Source of the DNA: Candidatus Vecturithrix granuli
GTDB lineage: Bacteria > Moduliflexota > Moduliflexia > Moduliflexales > Moduliflexaceae
NCBI GenBank assembly: GCA_000739535.1
Contig: DF820468.1
Location: forward strand, 171,027-235,026
Direction: 5' to 3'
DNA length: 64,000 nt
Below the pieces are notes generated by a model that was not told the DNA's origin, searched no databases, and saw only the letters and a program-made list of their open reading frames with translations. The stretch's first letter is position 1, and every line of letters starts with the position of its first letter. Below, in pieces: positions 50,816-60,278 of this stretch. The position numbers and the translations under genes were made by a program.

Positions 50816-52354
50816 TTACCCTAGCTTTGCTAATTGATCATAAATTGGCACAAGCACCTGATATGTATTTTTAAAAATGTCGTACAATTTTTCATAGTGT
50901 TCGCCCTCTTGCTTCCGAGGTGTGAACACATCTGCAATTTTCACTAATTCCTCAGCGACCAGAAAATCCTTGAAAATCCCCACGCCGATGCCTCCGGCAA
51001 TGGCTGCGCCTAGCGAAGTCGCTTCTTCCAGCATTTGTGGACGCAGGATGTGACGTTGGAACACATCCGCCTGAATCTGGCAGAAGAGTCGTCCACGCGC
51101 GGTTCCGCCGATGACGCGCACGGCGTCAATCGTCACCCCCTGTGCGATAAAGGTATCAACCATGGTCCTGAGTCCAAAAACTGCGCCTTCTAATACGGCG
51201 CGAGTGAGATCGGCGCGGGTATGTCCGCGCGTCAGGCCGATAAAAGCCCCACGGGCGTTTGGATTCCAATATGGCGTCCGTTCACCTAACAAATAAGGCA
51301 GGAAAAGCAGATTATGTGAGCCTGGCACCGTGGAAGCGGCTTTCAGATTCAGAATCTCATAAGGACTGATCCCGGCTTCTTCGGCGGCTTTGGCCTCTGT
51401 GCGTCCGATTTCTTCTTTGAACCATTGGTAGGCTCCGCCAGCGCATTGCATTGTGCCGATGGGCATCATCATCTGTGGATCCACATGGCAGAAGGTGACC
51501 GTCCGTTGTTTAGGGTCAAGCAGTGGCTCAGGCGTTGCCAGAGCGATCCAGGAAGAGGATCCGATGTAATTATATGCGCTGCCTTCACGCACCACGCCTG
51601 CGCCGACTGCGGCGCAACAGCCGTCAGCCGCGCCGATCACGACCGGCGTGCCTGCCCGGAGTCCGACTTCCTGGCTGGCGGCAGTGGTCACTTCTCCGAC
51701 GACTGCAATTGAAGGATGAGCATCCGGAAAGATCTCGTAAGGCAGGCCGGTAGCTTCAATGAGTTTGGGAGACCAGGCTTGTTTGACCAGATCAAAGGCA
51801 TTAGTGCCGGAGGCATCAGAGTAATCGGTCACAAATTTGCCGGTCAATTTTGACACAATATAATCTTTGGCATGGAGAAATTTATGAGTTTGACGGAAAA
51901 TCTCTGGTTGATTATCCCGAATCCACATCACCTTTTCAATGGTGTAAGAGGGACTGATCGGATTTCCACTGATGTGATACACCTCCTCATTTGCAAGTTG
52001 TTGCGCGATGTCTGCGGCTTGTTTGTCGCTGCGCATATCAGCCCAAATAATGCAATCGCGCAATGGGACGCCGTGCTGGTCAACCATGACTGCCCCCATC
52101 ATCTGCCCACTAAAGCTGACGACAGCAATATTTTCAGGAGGTATATGACTTTTCTGCAATAATCGCTGCGTCGAGACGCAAACTGCCTGCCACCAATCAT
52201 TCGGATTCTGTTCAACCCAATTGTGTTTTGGATAAAAGGTCTGATACCCATAGAAATCGCTGGAAACCAGGCATCCATCGGCGGCATATAAGGTGGCTTT
52301 ATTACCGGTCGTCCCAAGATCATGGGCAAGAAGATATTGTGTGCTCATAATCAT
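50816..52354 (-). CDS. Xylulokinase-like FGGY carbohydrate kinase
   Basis: A 512-residue FGGY kinase. LLAHDLGTTGNKATLYAADG is the N-terminal phosphate loop, HNWVEQNPNDWWQAV and SFSGQMMGAVMVD are typical of xylulokinases, VIGAADGCCAAVGAGVVREG forms the hinge and VRVIGGTARGRLFCQIQADVF the adenosine-binding part. It would phosphorylate D-xylulose or a related ketose made by the polyol dehydrogenases of this cluster. It is first in a minus-strand pair with the SDR and diverges from the importer operon. The start may be ATG 52354 or ATG 52348; no strong site distinguishes them. Confidence 0.9.
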   Translation of the reverse strand: MIMSTQYLLAHDLGTTGNKATLYAADGCLVSSDFYGYQTFYPKHNWVEQNPNDWWQAVCVSTQRLLQKSHIPPENIAVVSFSGQMMGAVMVDQHGVPLRDCIIWADMRSDKQAADIAQQLANEEVYHISGNPISPSYTIEKVMWIRDNQPEIFRQTHKFLHAKDYIVSKLTGKFVTDYSDASGTNAFDLVKQAWSPKLIEATGLPYEIFPDAHPSIAVVGEVTTAASQEVGLRAGTPVVIGAADGCCAAVGAGVVREGSAYNYIGSSSWIALATPEPLLDPKQRTVTFCHVDPQMMMPIGTMQCAGGAYQWFKEEIGRTEAKAAEEAGISPYEILNLKAASTVPGSHNLLFLPYLLGERTPYWNPNARGAFIGLTRGHTRADLTRAVLEGAVFGLRTMVDTFIAQGVTIDAVRVIGGTARGRLFCQIQADVFQRHILRPQMLEEATSLGAAIAGGIGVGIFKDFLVAEELVKIADVFTPRKQEGEHYEKLYDIFKNTYQVLVPIYDQLAKLG

Positions 52355-52392
52355 ACTTTAGGTCTGATAAATTTGTGAAAACCTCACCCCTT

Positions 52393-52417
52393 CCCCTCTC
52401 CTAAATTAGGAGAGGGG
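52393..52417. repeat. CCCCTCTCCTAA hairpin upstream of the kinase gene
   Basis: Perfect arms CCCCTCTCCTAA and TTAGGAGAGGGG lie 39 bp upstream of the kinase start, within a CCTCACCCC-type repeat (52382-52430). Confidence 0.65.
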
Positions 52418-52627
52418 GAAGCGAGGGAGAGTGGTTCAGAACATATAGGATTTACACAAACAGTTACTGCATGACTTGAAGATTTGTCAAGTTCTTTTCA
52501 AACTTGCCCGTCTCTTTCTATTTTTCTCTACCATGCAGAAATAGTTCTCAATTGTCTTAACCTAATTTAGGAGAAAAAAATCTTGACAACTCCTTGATCG
52601 TATTTCATGACATGACAATAGCATTTT

Positions 52628-52641
52628 AAAACAATTGTTTT
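52628..52641. promoter_or_regulatory. Palindromic operator candidate AAAACAATTGTTTT
   Basis: A perfect 14-bp palindrome in the divergent region between the kinase and the importer operon, about 120 bp upstream of the binding-protein gene. TTGACA at 52583-52588 (plus) and 52485-52490 (minus) suggest promoters on both sides, but neither -10 box is convincing. The regulator is not encoded nearby. Confidence 0.4.
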
Positions 52642-52763
52642 TTGAAAAGGAGGTGGTGTGTTCCGTTTGAGAAAACATACATAATCGTACGTAACGACTT
52701 GATGGTTGTATTCGGTTTGTAGAAAACTGTATTATAAATATGTAGTATCCAGGAGGAAAAAAG

Positions 52764-54110
52764 ATGAAAAGAAAACCTTATATTCTCATTGCAGTGTTGT
52801 GTTCAGGACTACTTTTGATGGCTGGAACGCAGGTCTTTGCAGATGTGACGATCAATATTGCATTGGCAAATAACCCGCTTTCTCAGGCATTGGAACGGAT
52901 TGCCAGGGAAAAGTATTCTGCTGAGGGCGTTACGGTCAATATTGCCGTGCTGCCCGAAAATGACTTGCGCCAGAGATTGACGACAGAAGCTTCTACAGGC
53001 GGCACAACCTATGATATGTTCTATATTGGCCCCTATGAAGCGACGAACTGGGCACGTTTCGGCTGGTTGGAAAACCTGGAGCCGTATTTTGCCGCATTGT
53101 CGCCCGAAAAGCTGGAATGGTATGATCGCGATGATCTGATCAAGGGTATGGTTGGCTCGCTTTCACTTGATGGCCAGGCGTATGCGCTGCCTTTTTACGG
53201 CGAAGCTTCATTTATCATGTATAATAAAGAACTGTTTGCCGAAAAAGGTTTGACAATGCCGGATGAACCGAGTTGGGATGAGATCTACGAACTGGCGAAG
53301 AAAATCCATGATCCGTCCAAAGGTATCGTCGGTATGACCATGCGCGGCGCACCGGGCTGGGGTATGAGCGGCGCGCCGTTTGTGACAATTGTTAACGCGT
53401 TCGGCGGTCGTTTTTTCGATATGGACTGGAACGCCACCGTTGACACCCCGGAACAGAGAGGCGCCTGGGAAATGTATAAAAAGATTCTGCGCGAAGCAGG
53501 TCAGGCTGATATTCTCTCTTATACGTACAATGAGTGCATCGCGCTCATGCAGTCCGGGAAGTGCGGGATTTACTATGATGCGACCTCGATCGCACCGCCT
53601 CTTGAAGCTGAAGGCTCCGCAGTCAGAGGGAAAGTCGGCTATGTCCTGCCGCCGCACCAAAAAATGAAAGCCAATACATCGTGGTTGTGGAACTGGGCCA
53701 TGGGCATCAATCCCAAAACCACGCCTGAGAAGAAACAAGCGGTGTTTGATTTTATGTTGTGGGCAACCTCCAAAGATTTTATCAAAATGACAGTTGAACT
53801 CGATCCGACCGGTGCAAGTACGCCTCCGGCTTCACGCGCTTCTACCTATAAGCTGCCGGTGTATGCCCAGGCCCCGTATGCGGAAATGACCTTGAAAACC
53901 CTGGAAAACGCGGACTTCACCAAACCGACGCTGGAACCGGTACCCTATGTTGGACTTCAGTATATTGCGATTCCGGAGTTTGCCGATGCTGGGACGAAAA
54001 TGACGGAATATCTGGCGGATTATGTGGTTGATAAGATCAGCCTGGATGAAGCCATCAGCAAAACCCAGCAGGTGTTTGAACAGGTCGCAGAAGACGGTGG
54101 TTACAAATAA
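52764..54110 (+). CDS. Polyol-type extracellular solute-binding protein (SBP_bac_1, SmoE/MtlE-like)
   Basis: A 448-residue precursor. The signal peptide is MKRKPYILIAVLCSGLLLMAG with cleavage expected after VFADV. The mature part has the family-1 two-lobe layout: ALERIAREKYSAEGVTVNIAV, TTEASTGGTTYDMFYIGPYEA, GQAYALPFYGEASFIMYNKELF and NAFGGRFFDMDWNATVD. The DMFYIGPYEATNWARFGWLE segment resembles mannitol/sorbitol binding proteins of SmoE/MtlE type, which agrees with the dehydrogenases downstream. AGGAGG precedes the ATG. A strong hairpin follows at 54141. Confidence 0.9.
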   Translation: MKRKPYILIAVLCSGLLLMAGTQVFADVTINIALANNPLSQALERIAREKYSAEGVTVNIAVLPENDLRQRLTTEASTGGTTYDMFYIGPYEATNWARFGWLENLEPYFAALSPEKLEWYDRDDLIKGMVGSLSLDGQAYALPFYGEASFIMYNKELFAEKGLTMPDEPSWDEIYELAKKIHDPSKGIVGMTMRGAPGWGMSGAPFVTIVNAFGGRFFDMDWNATVDTPEQRGAWEMYKKILREAGQADILSYTYNECIALMQSGKCGIYYDATSIAPPLEAEGSAVRGKVGYVLPPHQKMKANTSWLWNWAMGINPKTTPEKKQAVFDFMLWATSKDFIKMTVELDPTGASTPPASRASTYKLPVYAQAPYAEMTLKTLENADFTKPTLEPVPYVGLQYIAIPEFADAGTKMTEYLADYVVDKISLDEAISKTQQVFEQVAEDGGYK

Positions 54111-54140
54111 TCTGCTCCTGTCATCAGGTGGTTAAAAATC

Positions 54141-54170
54141 GGTCCGATGCCGTTCCAATGGCATCGGACC
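54141..54170 (+). promoter_or_regulatory. Intercistronic hairpin GGTCCGATGCC / GGCATCGGACC
   Basis: An 11-bp perfect stem with no T-run, between the binding-protein gene and the permease genes. Such hairpins commonly protect the upstream mRNA and reduce permease expression. Confidence 0.6.
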
Positions 54171-54222
54171 TGAACTCCTAGATTATTGTTTATGGACGCT
54201 ATAATATGGAGGGATGATTGCC

Positions 54223-55110
54223 ATGAAGAAAAAGAATGACTGGGTGTTCTTGCTTCCGGGGATTCTTGTGGTTGCTGTCGTTACCCAGGTGCCGTTTATC
54301 TTGACGCTTGTGTATTCGACCCTCCGATGGAACCTGGCGCGGCCAGATTTGCCGGTTCAGTTTACGTGGTTCAACAATTTTTGGTATTTTCTCAGAATTC
54401 GTGATTTTTCAAAACTGCCAGAATTTTACTCTATTGTGTGGCAGTCCATCCTCATTACGGTCAGTGCGTTAGCCTTGTGTACGATTATCGGCTTTTTAAT
54501 CTCCTTGCTGCTCGACCATGCGGTGCCAGGAGTCAATATTGCCAGAACGCTGATTTTAGGCCCTTTTTTTGTGATGTCCACAGCCAGCGGGGTCATCTGG
54601 AAAACCACGATCTTGAACACGACCTTCGGATGGTATGGCGTCATCGCCAAGGCGCTTGGATTCACTCCGATTGACTTACTCAGTTATTACCCCATCTCCG
54701 TGATCGTCTTCCTGTTTTCCTGGCAATGGATGCCTTTTTTCGTCTTAGTGATTTTAGCAGGGTTACAGGGGATCCCTGGCGAGATCGTTGACAGCATGAA
54801 GGTGGATGGCGCAAATTGGTGGCATGCCACGTTTTCCGTCAAACTCCCCATGATTCGCAAACATATCACGGTCGCTATGATGTTAGGATTGATTTTTATT
54901 GTCAAAGAGTTTGGCCTCATTTTAGTGACGACGGCCGGCGGTCCCGGTACACGATCCTATACATTGCCCTACGCCGTCTATATGCAAGTGTTCAATGCCT
55001 CGAACGTCGGAAGAGCCGGAGCACTAGCGACTATAACCGTCATTGTGACGCTGCTTTCGGTCAATCTCCTGTATCGTTCCATTCAAAAACGCAGCGCCCT
55101 GTATGAATAA
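54223..55110 (+). CDS. Sugar/polyol ABC transporter permease (MalF-type)
   Basis: A 295-residue inner-membrane protein with six helices from WVFLLPGILVVAVVTQVPFIL. The EAA-like loop is GEIVDSMKVDGANWWHATFSVKLPMI, and the VTTAGGPGTRSYTLPYAVYMQVF segment is typical of polyol/sugar CUT1 permeases. ATG 54223 is used because GGAGGG abuts the earlier ATG at 54214. It lies 12 bp upstream of its partner permease gene. Confidence 0.92.
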   Translation: MKKKNDWVFLLPGILVVAVVTQVPFILTLVYSTLRWNLARPDLPVQFTWFNNFWYFLRIRDFSKLPEFYSIVWQSILITVSALALCTIIGFLISLLLDHAVPGVNIARTLILGPFFVMSTASGVIWKTTILNTTFGWYGVIAKALGFTPIDLLSYYPISVIVFLFSWQWMPFFVLVILAGLQGIPGEIVDSMKVDGANWWHATFSVKLPMIRKHITVAMMLGLIFIVKEFGLILVTTAGGPGTRSYTLPYAVYMQVFNASNVGRAGALATITVIVTLLSVNLLYRSIQKRSALYE

Positions 55111-55122
55111 GAGGAGGATGTC

Positions 55123-55992
55123 ATGAGCCACATTCGTACCGCCCAAGAGATAAACCGGTTAATACAATTGAAACGAAGGGTAAAGATAACATTGATGACA
55201 GTCATTATCTTTGCCGTAGCCATCCTGTATTTTTCTCCGGTGCTGTATATGTTTTTATCGGCCTTTAAAACAGAATACCAGGCGGTAAGTCCGTCGTTGT
55301 TCTTCACGCCGACTCTGGAAACCTTTCAAAAGGTATTGAGCGACCAGAACATGTATGGCTTTTTAAAAAATTCCCTGTTTCAGGTGTTTGTCGGCACCAT
55401 TATTTGTCTTCTCTTAGGAACTCCCGCGGCCTTTGCGTTAATTTTCGGAAAATTTAAAAACGAAGGCACGAGCGGAAAAATCTATCTCTGGTTCCTCACG
55501 ACGATTTTGCTGCCGCCGGTCGCCGTGATTATTCCACTCTATACCTGGTTTCAAGCCTTTAACCTGATTGATAAGCCCATAGGTTTGCTGATTCTTTATG
55601 TGGGATTTCATGTGCCGCTTGTGGTGTGGATGCTGCACTCATTTTTTTCGGATATTCCGGTCGAAATTCTCGAAGCAGCCGATATAGACGGATGTTCGCG
55701 TCTCCAGCAGCTTTTGCTCATTGCTGTTCCGCTGGTGAGAACAGGCATTATTGCCGCTGGATTATTGGTGGCTGTGTTTATTTGGAATGAGTTTTTTCTG
55801 GCGTTTAACCTGACAGGCAATCAATCAGCGACACTGCCCGTGTATATGGCGCGTTTTCGAGAGCAACAAGGGATGTTTGTCGCCCAACTGTCGGCCGCTT
55901 CCACTGTGGTAATCTTGCCGGCCGTGATCTTCGGGTGGATTAGCCAGAAATCTTTGGTCAAAGGACTTACTGCGGGCGGAGTCAAGGGATAA
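55123..55992 (+). CDS. Sugar/polyol ABC transporter permease (MalG-type)
   Basis: A 289-residue inner-membrane permease: MSHIRTAQEINRLIQLKRRV cytosolic N-terminus, first helix IFAVAILYFSPVLYMFLSAFK, EAA loop LEAADIDGCSRLQQLLLIAVPLVRTG, and the C-terminal SLVKGLTAGGVKG. GAGGAGG lies seven bases before the ATG. It completes the first importer of the polyol cluster with the genes at 52764 and 54223. Confidence 0.92.
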   Translation: MSHIRTAQEINRLIQLKRRVKITLMTVIIFAVAILYFSPVLYMFLSAFKTEYQAVSPSLFFTPTLETFQKVLSDQNMYGFLKNSLFQVFVGTIICLLLGTPAAFALIFGKFKNEGTSGKIYLWFLTTILLPPVAVIIPLYTWFQAFNLIDKPIGLLILYVGFHVPLVVWMLHSFFSDIPVEILEAADIDGCSRLQQLLLIAVPLVRTGIIAAGLLVAVFIWNEFFLAFNLTGNQSATLPVYMARFREQQGMFVAQLSAASTVVILPAVIFGWISQKSLVKGLTAGGVKG

Positions 55993-55997
55993 AAAAA

Positions 55998-56015
55998 CTG
56001 GCGATCAATCGCCAG
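55998..56015. repeat. CTGGCGATCAATCGCCAG hairpin after the permease gene
   Basis: Perfect 8-bp arms around CA, six bases after the stop codon. Relatives are at 34881 and 45225. Confidence 0.6.
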
Positions 56016-56138
56016 CCTCAAAGCGGAAGGATGCCGAAGCGTCCTGTTGAACTGAGCAGCGGCTTCTGCCTGCTTTAGCTGTGAGATCGGCCATTGATGG
56101 CCAGGTTTTTGGGGCTATACAATCGGAGGATGAACAGA

Positions 56139-57617
56139 ATGAAAACCTTGAATAACGGCATACTTGCTGATCTTAGAGAAAAATTAATCGTTCCGGAGTT
56201 TGAGCGGAAGAAGCTCTCGAGTTCTGTGGTGCATATCGGCGTCGGAAATTTTCACCGGGCCCATCAGGCCTATTTTCTGCAACAACTTATGGAAAAAACC
56301 CACGAGACTCGTTGGGGAATTTATGGCGTGGGGGTACTTGATCAGGATCAAAAGCTTTCGCAGGCCCTCAATGCTCAGGATTGTCTCTATACCTTAACCG
56401 AAAAAAGCGATACCGAACCGGCAAAAGATGTTGTGGTGGGGAGTCTGCTTTCCCATCGTATCCTTTCCGAAGATCGGCGTGAGATCATTGCAAAAATTGC
56501 CCATCCTGACACGACCTTAATCACCTTTACGGTTACAGAGGGAGGCTATAATATTGATGACACCACTGGCGAATTTTTGATAGATAATCCCATGATTCAG
56601 GCTGATCTCAACAATCCCTCGGAACCGCGTACCTTTTATGGCCTGATCTATGCGGCGCTTCGCCAGCGCAGGGACGTCGGCATTGCCCCGCCGGATTTGC
56701 TCTCCTGCGACAATGTCGAGATGAATGGGGCAGTTCTGAAAAAAGGGATGTTAGCTTATGCGAAACAGCAGGATGCAGACATGGCGCAATGGATCGAAGA
56801 ACATGTCGCCTTTCCTAACGCTATGGTGGATCGAATCACGCCGGTCACATCGTCTGAGGATCGGGACTATGTGAGTCAGCGCTATGAGTATATTGACAAT
56901 TGTCCGGTTCCCTGTGAACCCTTCATTCTCTGGGTGATTGAGGATACTTTCAAAAGGGAGCGTCCGGCGTTTGAAATGCTGGATCATGTGTTACTCGTCC
57001 CTGATGTCAGACCCTATGAAAAGATGAAAATGCGGCTGCTGAATGCCGGTCATGTGGTCTTTGCCCATGCTGCCTTAATGGAAGGGCATCAGTTCGCCTG
57101 CGATTTTATGAACGCCTCGCCGTTCGATCAGGCCATTGAAACCATGATGCTGAAAGAGGCTTTGCCCTGTGTCGGAGAAGTTGCGGGGATAGATGTGATG
57201 GGATTTCTGAACAATACCTTGCTCCGTTTTAAAAATCGGGCGATCAAGGATCAGACTTCACGATTGGCTAATTTTACCTCTGAGCGGACGACGAAATTTA
57301 TACTCCCGACCATCGCAGACAATATTGTCAGAGACGGGACAATGTCGCCGCTGTTAACCCTGGGCGTCGCGGAATGGTGTTATTATCTCTCCAGGGATGA
57401 CGGCGTTATGGATAAAATGGCTGCAACGCTTGTTGAAAAAGCCCGGAGAGCCGTGACAGGCGAGAGTCGGATATTTGTTACAGAATCAGAGACGATCTTT
57501 CCGGAGGTTCTGCGACAGAATCAGCCGTTCCTCGCGCTTTTCGATAAAGCCCTTGCCGCTATAAAAACCCAGGGGCCGGCAGCAGCAATTACGAATTTTC
57601 TTAAAGAGTTTTATTGA
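56139..57617 (+). CDS. Mannitol dehydrogenase-family oxidoreductase (polyol/fructuronate type)
   Basis: A 492-residue member of the long-chain mannitol/fructuronate dehydrogenase family, cytoplasmic, NAD(P)-dependent and metal-independent. The Rossmann start VVHIGVGNFHRAHQAYFLQQLM and the ITFTVTEGGYNID segment are conserved. The catalytic region contains the Lys-x4-Asn-x2-His core in KMKMRLLNAGHVVFAHAALM. The likely reaction is mannitol or arabitol to fructose or xylulose, as the first step after import by the preceding transporter. Start 56139 is preferred, with GGAGG ten bases upstream; the earlier in-frame ATG at 56130 abuts that site. Confidence 0.9.
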   Translation: MKTLNNGILADLREKLIVPEFERKKLSSSVVHIGVGNFHRAHQAYFLQQLMEKTHETRWGIYGVGVLDQDQKLSQALNAQDCLYTLTEKSDTEPAKDVVVGSLLSHRILSEDRREIIAKIAHPDTTLITFTVTEGGYNIDDTTGEFLIDNPMIQADLNNPSEPRTFYGLIYAALRQRRDVGIAPPDLLSCDNVEMNGAVLKKGMLAYAKQQDADMAQWIEEHVAFPNAMVDRITPVTSSEDRDYVSQRYEYIDNCPVPCEPFILWVIEDTFKRERPAFEMLDHVLLVPDVRPYEKMKMRLLNAGHVVFAHAALMEGHQFACDFMNASPFDQAIETMMLKEALPCVGEVAGIDVMGFLNNTLLRFKNRAIKDQTSRLANFTSERTTKFILPTIADNIVRDGTMSPLLTLGVAEWCYYLSRDDGVMDKMAATLVEKARRAVTGESRIFVTESETIFPEVLRQNQPFLALFDKALAAIKTQGPAAAITNFLKEFY

Positions 57618-57649
57618 CAGGCAGAAGCCTGAGCTTCAGTGTGTAGTTG

Positions 57650-57699
57650 GAGTGTCAAAGCTCTGCTTTGACAGCGAAAGCAGAAGCTCTCGCACTCCG
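57650..57699. repeat. GAGTGTCAAAGCTCTGC repeat (relative of the 3831 cluster)
   Basis: GGAGTGTCAAAGCTCTGCTT and AAGCAGAAGCTCTCGCACTCC form an imperfect hairpin. The rest of the 200-bp gap before the second binding-protein gene shows only its AAGGAGG site. Confidence 0.65.
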
Positions 57700-57818
57700 G
57701 ATTCAAAGGAGGTGATGGCGGCGAGAAATATGTGTCTGGTTTGTCGAACATTTTCGTTGTTGCTGTAATCGTTTTGTGATGATAAGGAAACCTTTTAGAC
57801 GTTAAGGAGGTCAAGATC

Positions 57819-59255
57819 ATGTTCAAAAAGATGGGAATTTTCTTGTTTGTTGTGGTATTAAGTCTTTCTCTGACTGCTTTTGCCCAGGTTGATAATCCGG
57901 AGTGGTGGAAAAAAGCAGCTGAACCCTACAAAGGCGTCACGATTCGCGGCGTCTCTGAAAGTACGCCGCCATCCAGAGCTGTTGCTGACGTTGCCGCGAA
58001 AGATTTTGAGGCAGTCACCGGGATTAAGGTCGAATTTGAAGTCACGTCCTGGGATGAGATGTACACCAAAGCGATCAATGACATTCAGGCCGGCAGCGGG
58101 ATCTACGATTTTATCTATGTCGAACAGGATATCATCTACACCTATCTGCAGAATGAATGGTTGATGAATCTGACGAAGATGATGGCTGAGAAGCCAGAAC
58201 TCCTCTATGGGGAATTCGACCTGAAGGATTTCACCTCGTTCATTAATTACTTCAAAGATGCGCAGGGCGACCTGTTCGGTATCCCGATGGAAGCGTTTGT
58301 GAAGATTTACCTCTACCGGAAAGACTTGTTTGCCGATCCGGAAATACAAACGGCCTTTAAGGCCAAATATGGCTGGGATCTTGCGCCCGCCAAAGATTTC
58401 AAGCAGTATGGGCAGATCGCGGAATTCTTCACCCAATGGGGTAAGGATAAAGGGATCGAACTGTATGGTCACACCGCACAAGCCAAAACCCATCCTTGCC
58501 TGGCGTATGAAATGGAAGAAACGATCTGGCCGGCCTGGGGCATTTGGAACTGGGGTATTAATATGGAGAACTGGAAAGCCACCTCGGCCAATGGCGGAAC
58601 ACTCGACAGTGATCTGGCCAAAGAAGCCCTGGCCTGGTATGTGGACATGCTGAAATATGCGCCTCCGGGAGTCAAGACTTATACCTGGGATGAAACGGCG
58701 GCGGCGATGGCGTCTGGCAAAGTGGCGCAGGGTTTGATCTACGGCGAAAATGCGGCCTGGATTGCGATGAATGAATCGCGGTCGAAGGTGACGGGCGGCA
58801 AACTGGGTGTGGCCCTGCCGCCGACCCAACCGGGCGTGATGGACGCAGCGAAGGCTGGTAAAGGGTATATCGGGTATTATGATGGTGGTGCGTTCGGCAT
58901 CCCGATTTCGGCCAAGAATAAAGAGGCCGCGTTACTGTTCCTCCAGTTTGTCACGCGGAAAGAATGGGCCGGCGAATTCGCGTCCCTGGGGTCTCGCGTG
59001 GTCCAGACTTCCACCTTTGATGATCCGAAGATCAAAGAATTGGATCCAAAAGTCAGCGGATACTATAGTCTGTTCAAAGAATATGGACATTTGTTTGCGG
59101 GCGCGCCGGCCTTCCCGATGCATCCGGTGCTGAATGAAATTCAGATGAACTGGATCGTCAAAGCGGTCGCCGGCGAAGTGACTGCGGCGGAAGCCTGTGA
59201 CGGCATGGCCAAAGAAATTGACGCTAAATTAGCAGAATTGGGATACGGCAAATGA
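57819..59255 (+). CDS. Second extracellular sugar-binding protein of the cluster (SBP_bac_1)
   Basis: A 478-residue precursor with signal peptide MFKKMGIFLFVVVLSLSLTAFAQ. The mature region has PYKGVTIRGVSESTPPSRAVADVAAKDFEAVTGIKVEFE, then GSGIYDFIYVEQD and a Trp-rich stretch (IWPAWGIWNWGINMENW) likely to stack on the sugar ring. The DGGAFGIPISAKNKEAALLFLQF hinge region is typical. AAGGAGG precedes the ATG. Its stop overlaps the next permease start by 4 bp. It differs strongly from the first binding protein of this cluster, so it probably takes a different ligand. Confidence 0.92.
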   Translation: MFKKMGIFLFVVVLSLSLTAFAQVDNPEWWKKAAEPYKGVTIRGVSESTPPSRAVADVAAKDFEAVTGIKVEFEVTSWDEMYTKAINDIQAGSGIYDFIYVEQDIIYTYLQNEWLMNLTKMMAEKPELLYGEFDLKDFTSFINYFKDAQGDLFGIPMEAFVKIYLYRKDLFADPEIQTAFKAKYGWDLAPAKDFKQYGQIAEFFTQWGKDKGIELYGHTAQAKTHPCLAYEMEETIWPAWGIWNWGINMENWKATSANGGTLDSDLAKEALAWYVDMLKYAPPGVKTYTWDETAAAMASGKVAQGLIYGENAAWIAMNESRSKVTGGKLGVALPPTQPGVMDAAKAGKGYIGYYDGGAFGIPISAKNKEAALLFLQFVTRKEWAGEFASLGSRVVQTSTFDDPKIKELDPKVSGYYSLFKEYGHLFAGAPAFPMHPVLNEIQMNWIVKAVAGEVTAAEACDGMAKEIDAKLAELGYGK

Positions 59256-60133
59256 AACATTCACAAGCAAAGGGGTGGGGGCTATTGGCCCCCACCATCA
59301 TCGTGTTATTTGTGATGGGGATGATCCCCTTCTTCTCCGTGATCTACTATAGCGTCATGAAGTATAGCGTTTATGCGAAACCGGGCCAAAACCTGGTGTT
59401 CACCGGCTTGAATAATTTCCGCAAGCTCGTCTTTGACGCTGAATTCATGACCTCGGTGGGGCGCGGGTTACTGTTTGTCGTGTCCACCTGTACACTGGAA
59501 CTACTGCTCGGTCTGGGGCTGGCTATTCTGTTGACCACGCACTTCTGGGGCAAAGGGGTTGTCAGAACGATCTTAACGTTACCGCTGGCGGTCGCACCGA
59601 TCACGATTGGGAGTATCTGGGTGCTGATGACGAACCTGGATATGGGGCCAATCCCTTATTTCCTCAAGAAACTCGGCATTGATTACAATATCGGTGAATA
59701 TGGCGGACAGGCATTTTGGACGACGATTCTGGTGGATATCTGGCACTGGACCCCATTTATGGCTTTAACTCTGCTGGCCGGTTTAACCACGCTGCCGAAA
59801 GACCCATTCGAATCCGCCGAGGTAGATGGAGCCACCAAGTTCCAGGTATTCCGACATCTCACCTTGCCGATGCTGACACCAGTGATCGTGACTTCCCTCT
59901 TCATCCGGGTCATGGATACGTTACGAATTTTCGATGAAGTCTGGATGCTGACCAGTGGAGGTCCCGGGTCGGCGACCCGCTATGCCAGTATTCATGTGGT
60001 GCGGATGAACATTCGCCAAAAAGATTACGGCTATGGCGCGTCTATGTCGATATTCCTTCTCTATTTGTCCATAGTCCTCTGTTGGCTGCTCTTAAACATT
60101 GTCCAAAAAATCAGAAAAGAGACCACATTGTGA
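59252..60133 (+). CDS. Sugar ABC transporter permease (MalF-type), second importer
   Basis: A 293-residue permease with six helices from LLAPTIIVLFVMGMIPFFSVI. The EAA loop is FESAEVDGATKFQVFRHLTLPMLTP, and MLTSGGPGSATRYASIHVVRM is characteristic of CUT1 subunits. The start overlaps the binding-protein stop (ATGA), so expression is coupled. A long inverted repeat separates it from its partner permease. Confidence 0.92.
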   Translation: MKHSQAKGWGLLAPTIIVLFVMGMIPFFSVIYYSVMKYSVYAKPGQNLVFTGLNNFRKLVFDAEFMTSVGRGLLFVVSTCTLELLLGLGLAILLTTHFWGKGVVRTILTLPLAVAPITIGSIWVLMTNLDMGPIPYFLKKLGIDYNIGEYGGQAFWTTILVDIWHWTPFMALTLLAGLTTLPKDPFESAEVDGATKFQVFRHLTLPMLTPVIVTSLFIRVMDTLRIFDEVWMLTSGGPGSATRYASIHVVRMNIRQKDYGYGASMSIFLLYLSIVLCWLLLNIVQKIRKETTL

Positions 60134-60134
60134 G

Positions 60135-60266
60135 GAACTACAAGGATTTCGCATAAGCAAGGATTTCAGGGTTATAAATAATGTCATGAAATTTTACTTT
60201 CGGAACAATCATTGTTTTCAACAAGGTTCAGGAAATCCTTGCTTATGCGAAATCCTTGTAGTTTTT
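60135..60266. repeat. ACTACAAGGATT inverted repeat (copy 4) between permease genes
   Basis: Left arm GAACTACAAGGATTTCGCAT and right arm ATGCGAAATCCTTGTAGTTT, extended by AAGCAAGGATT on the left and AATCCTTGCTT on the right, with a 60-base centre. It ends a few bases before AGGAGA and the ATG at 60279. Confidence 0.85.
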
Positions 60267-60278
60267 AATTAGGAGAAT

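Noticed and set aside
57858..58829. 323-codon minus-strand ORF opposite the second sugar-binding protein gene
   Set aside because: Antisense to a clear binding-protein gene; its Arg/His/Phe-rich translation is typical of a shadow frame.
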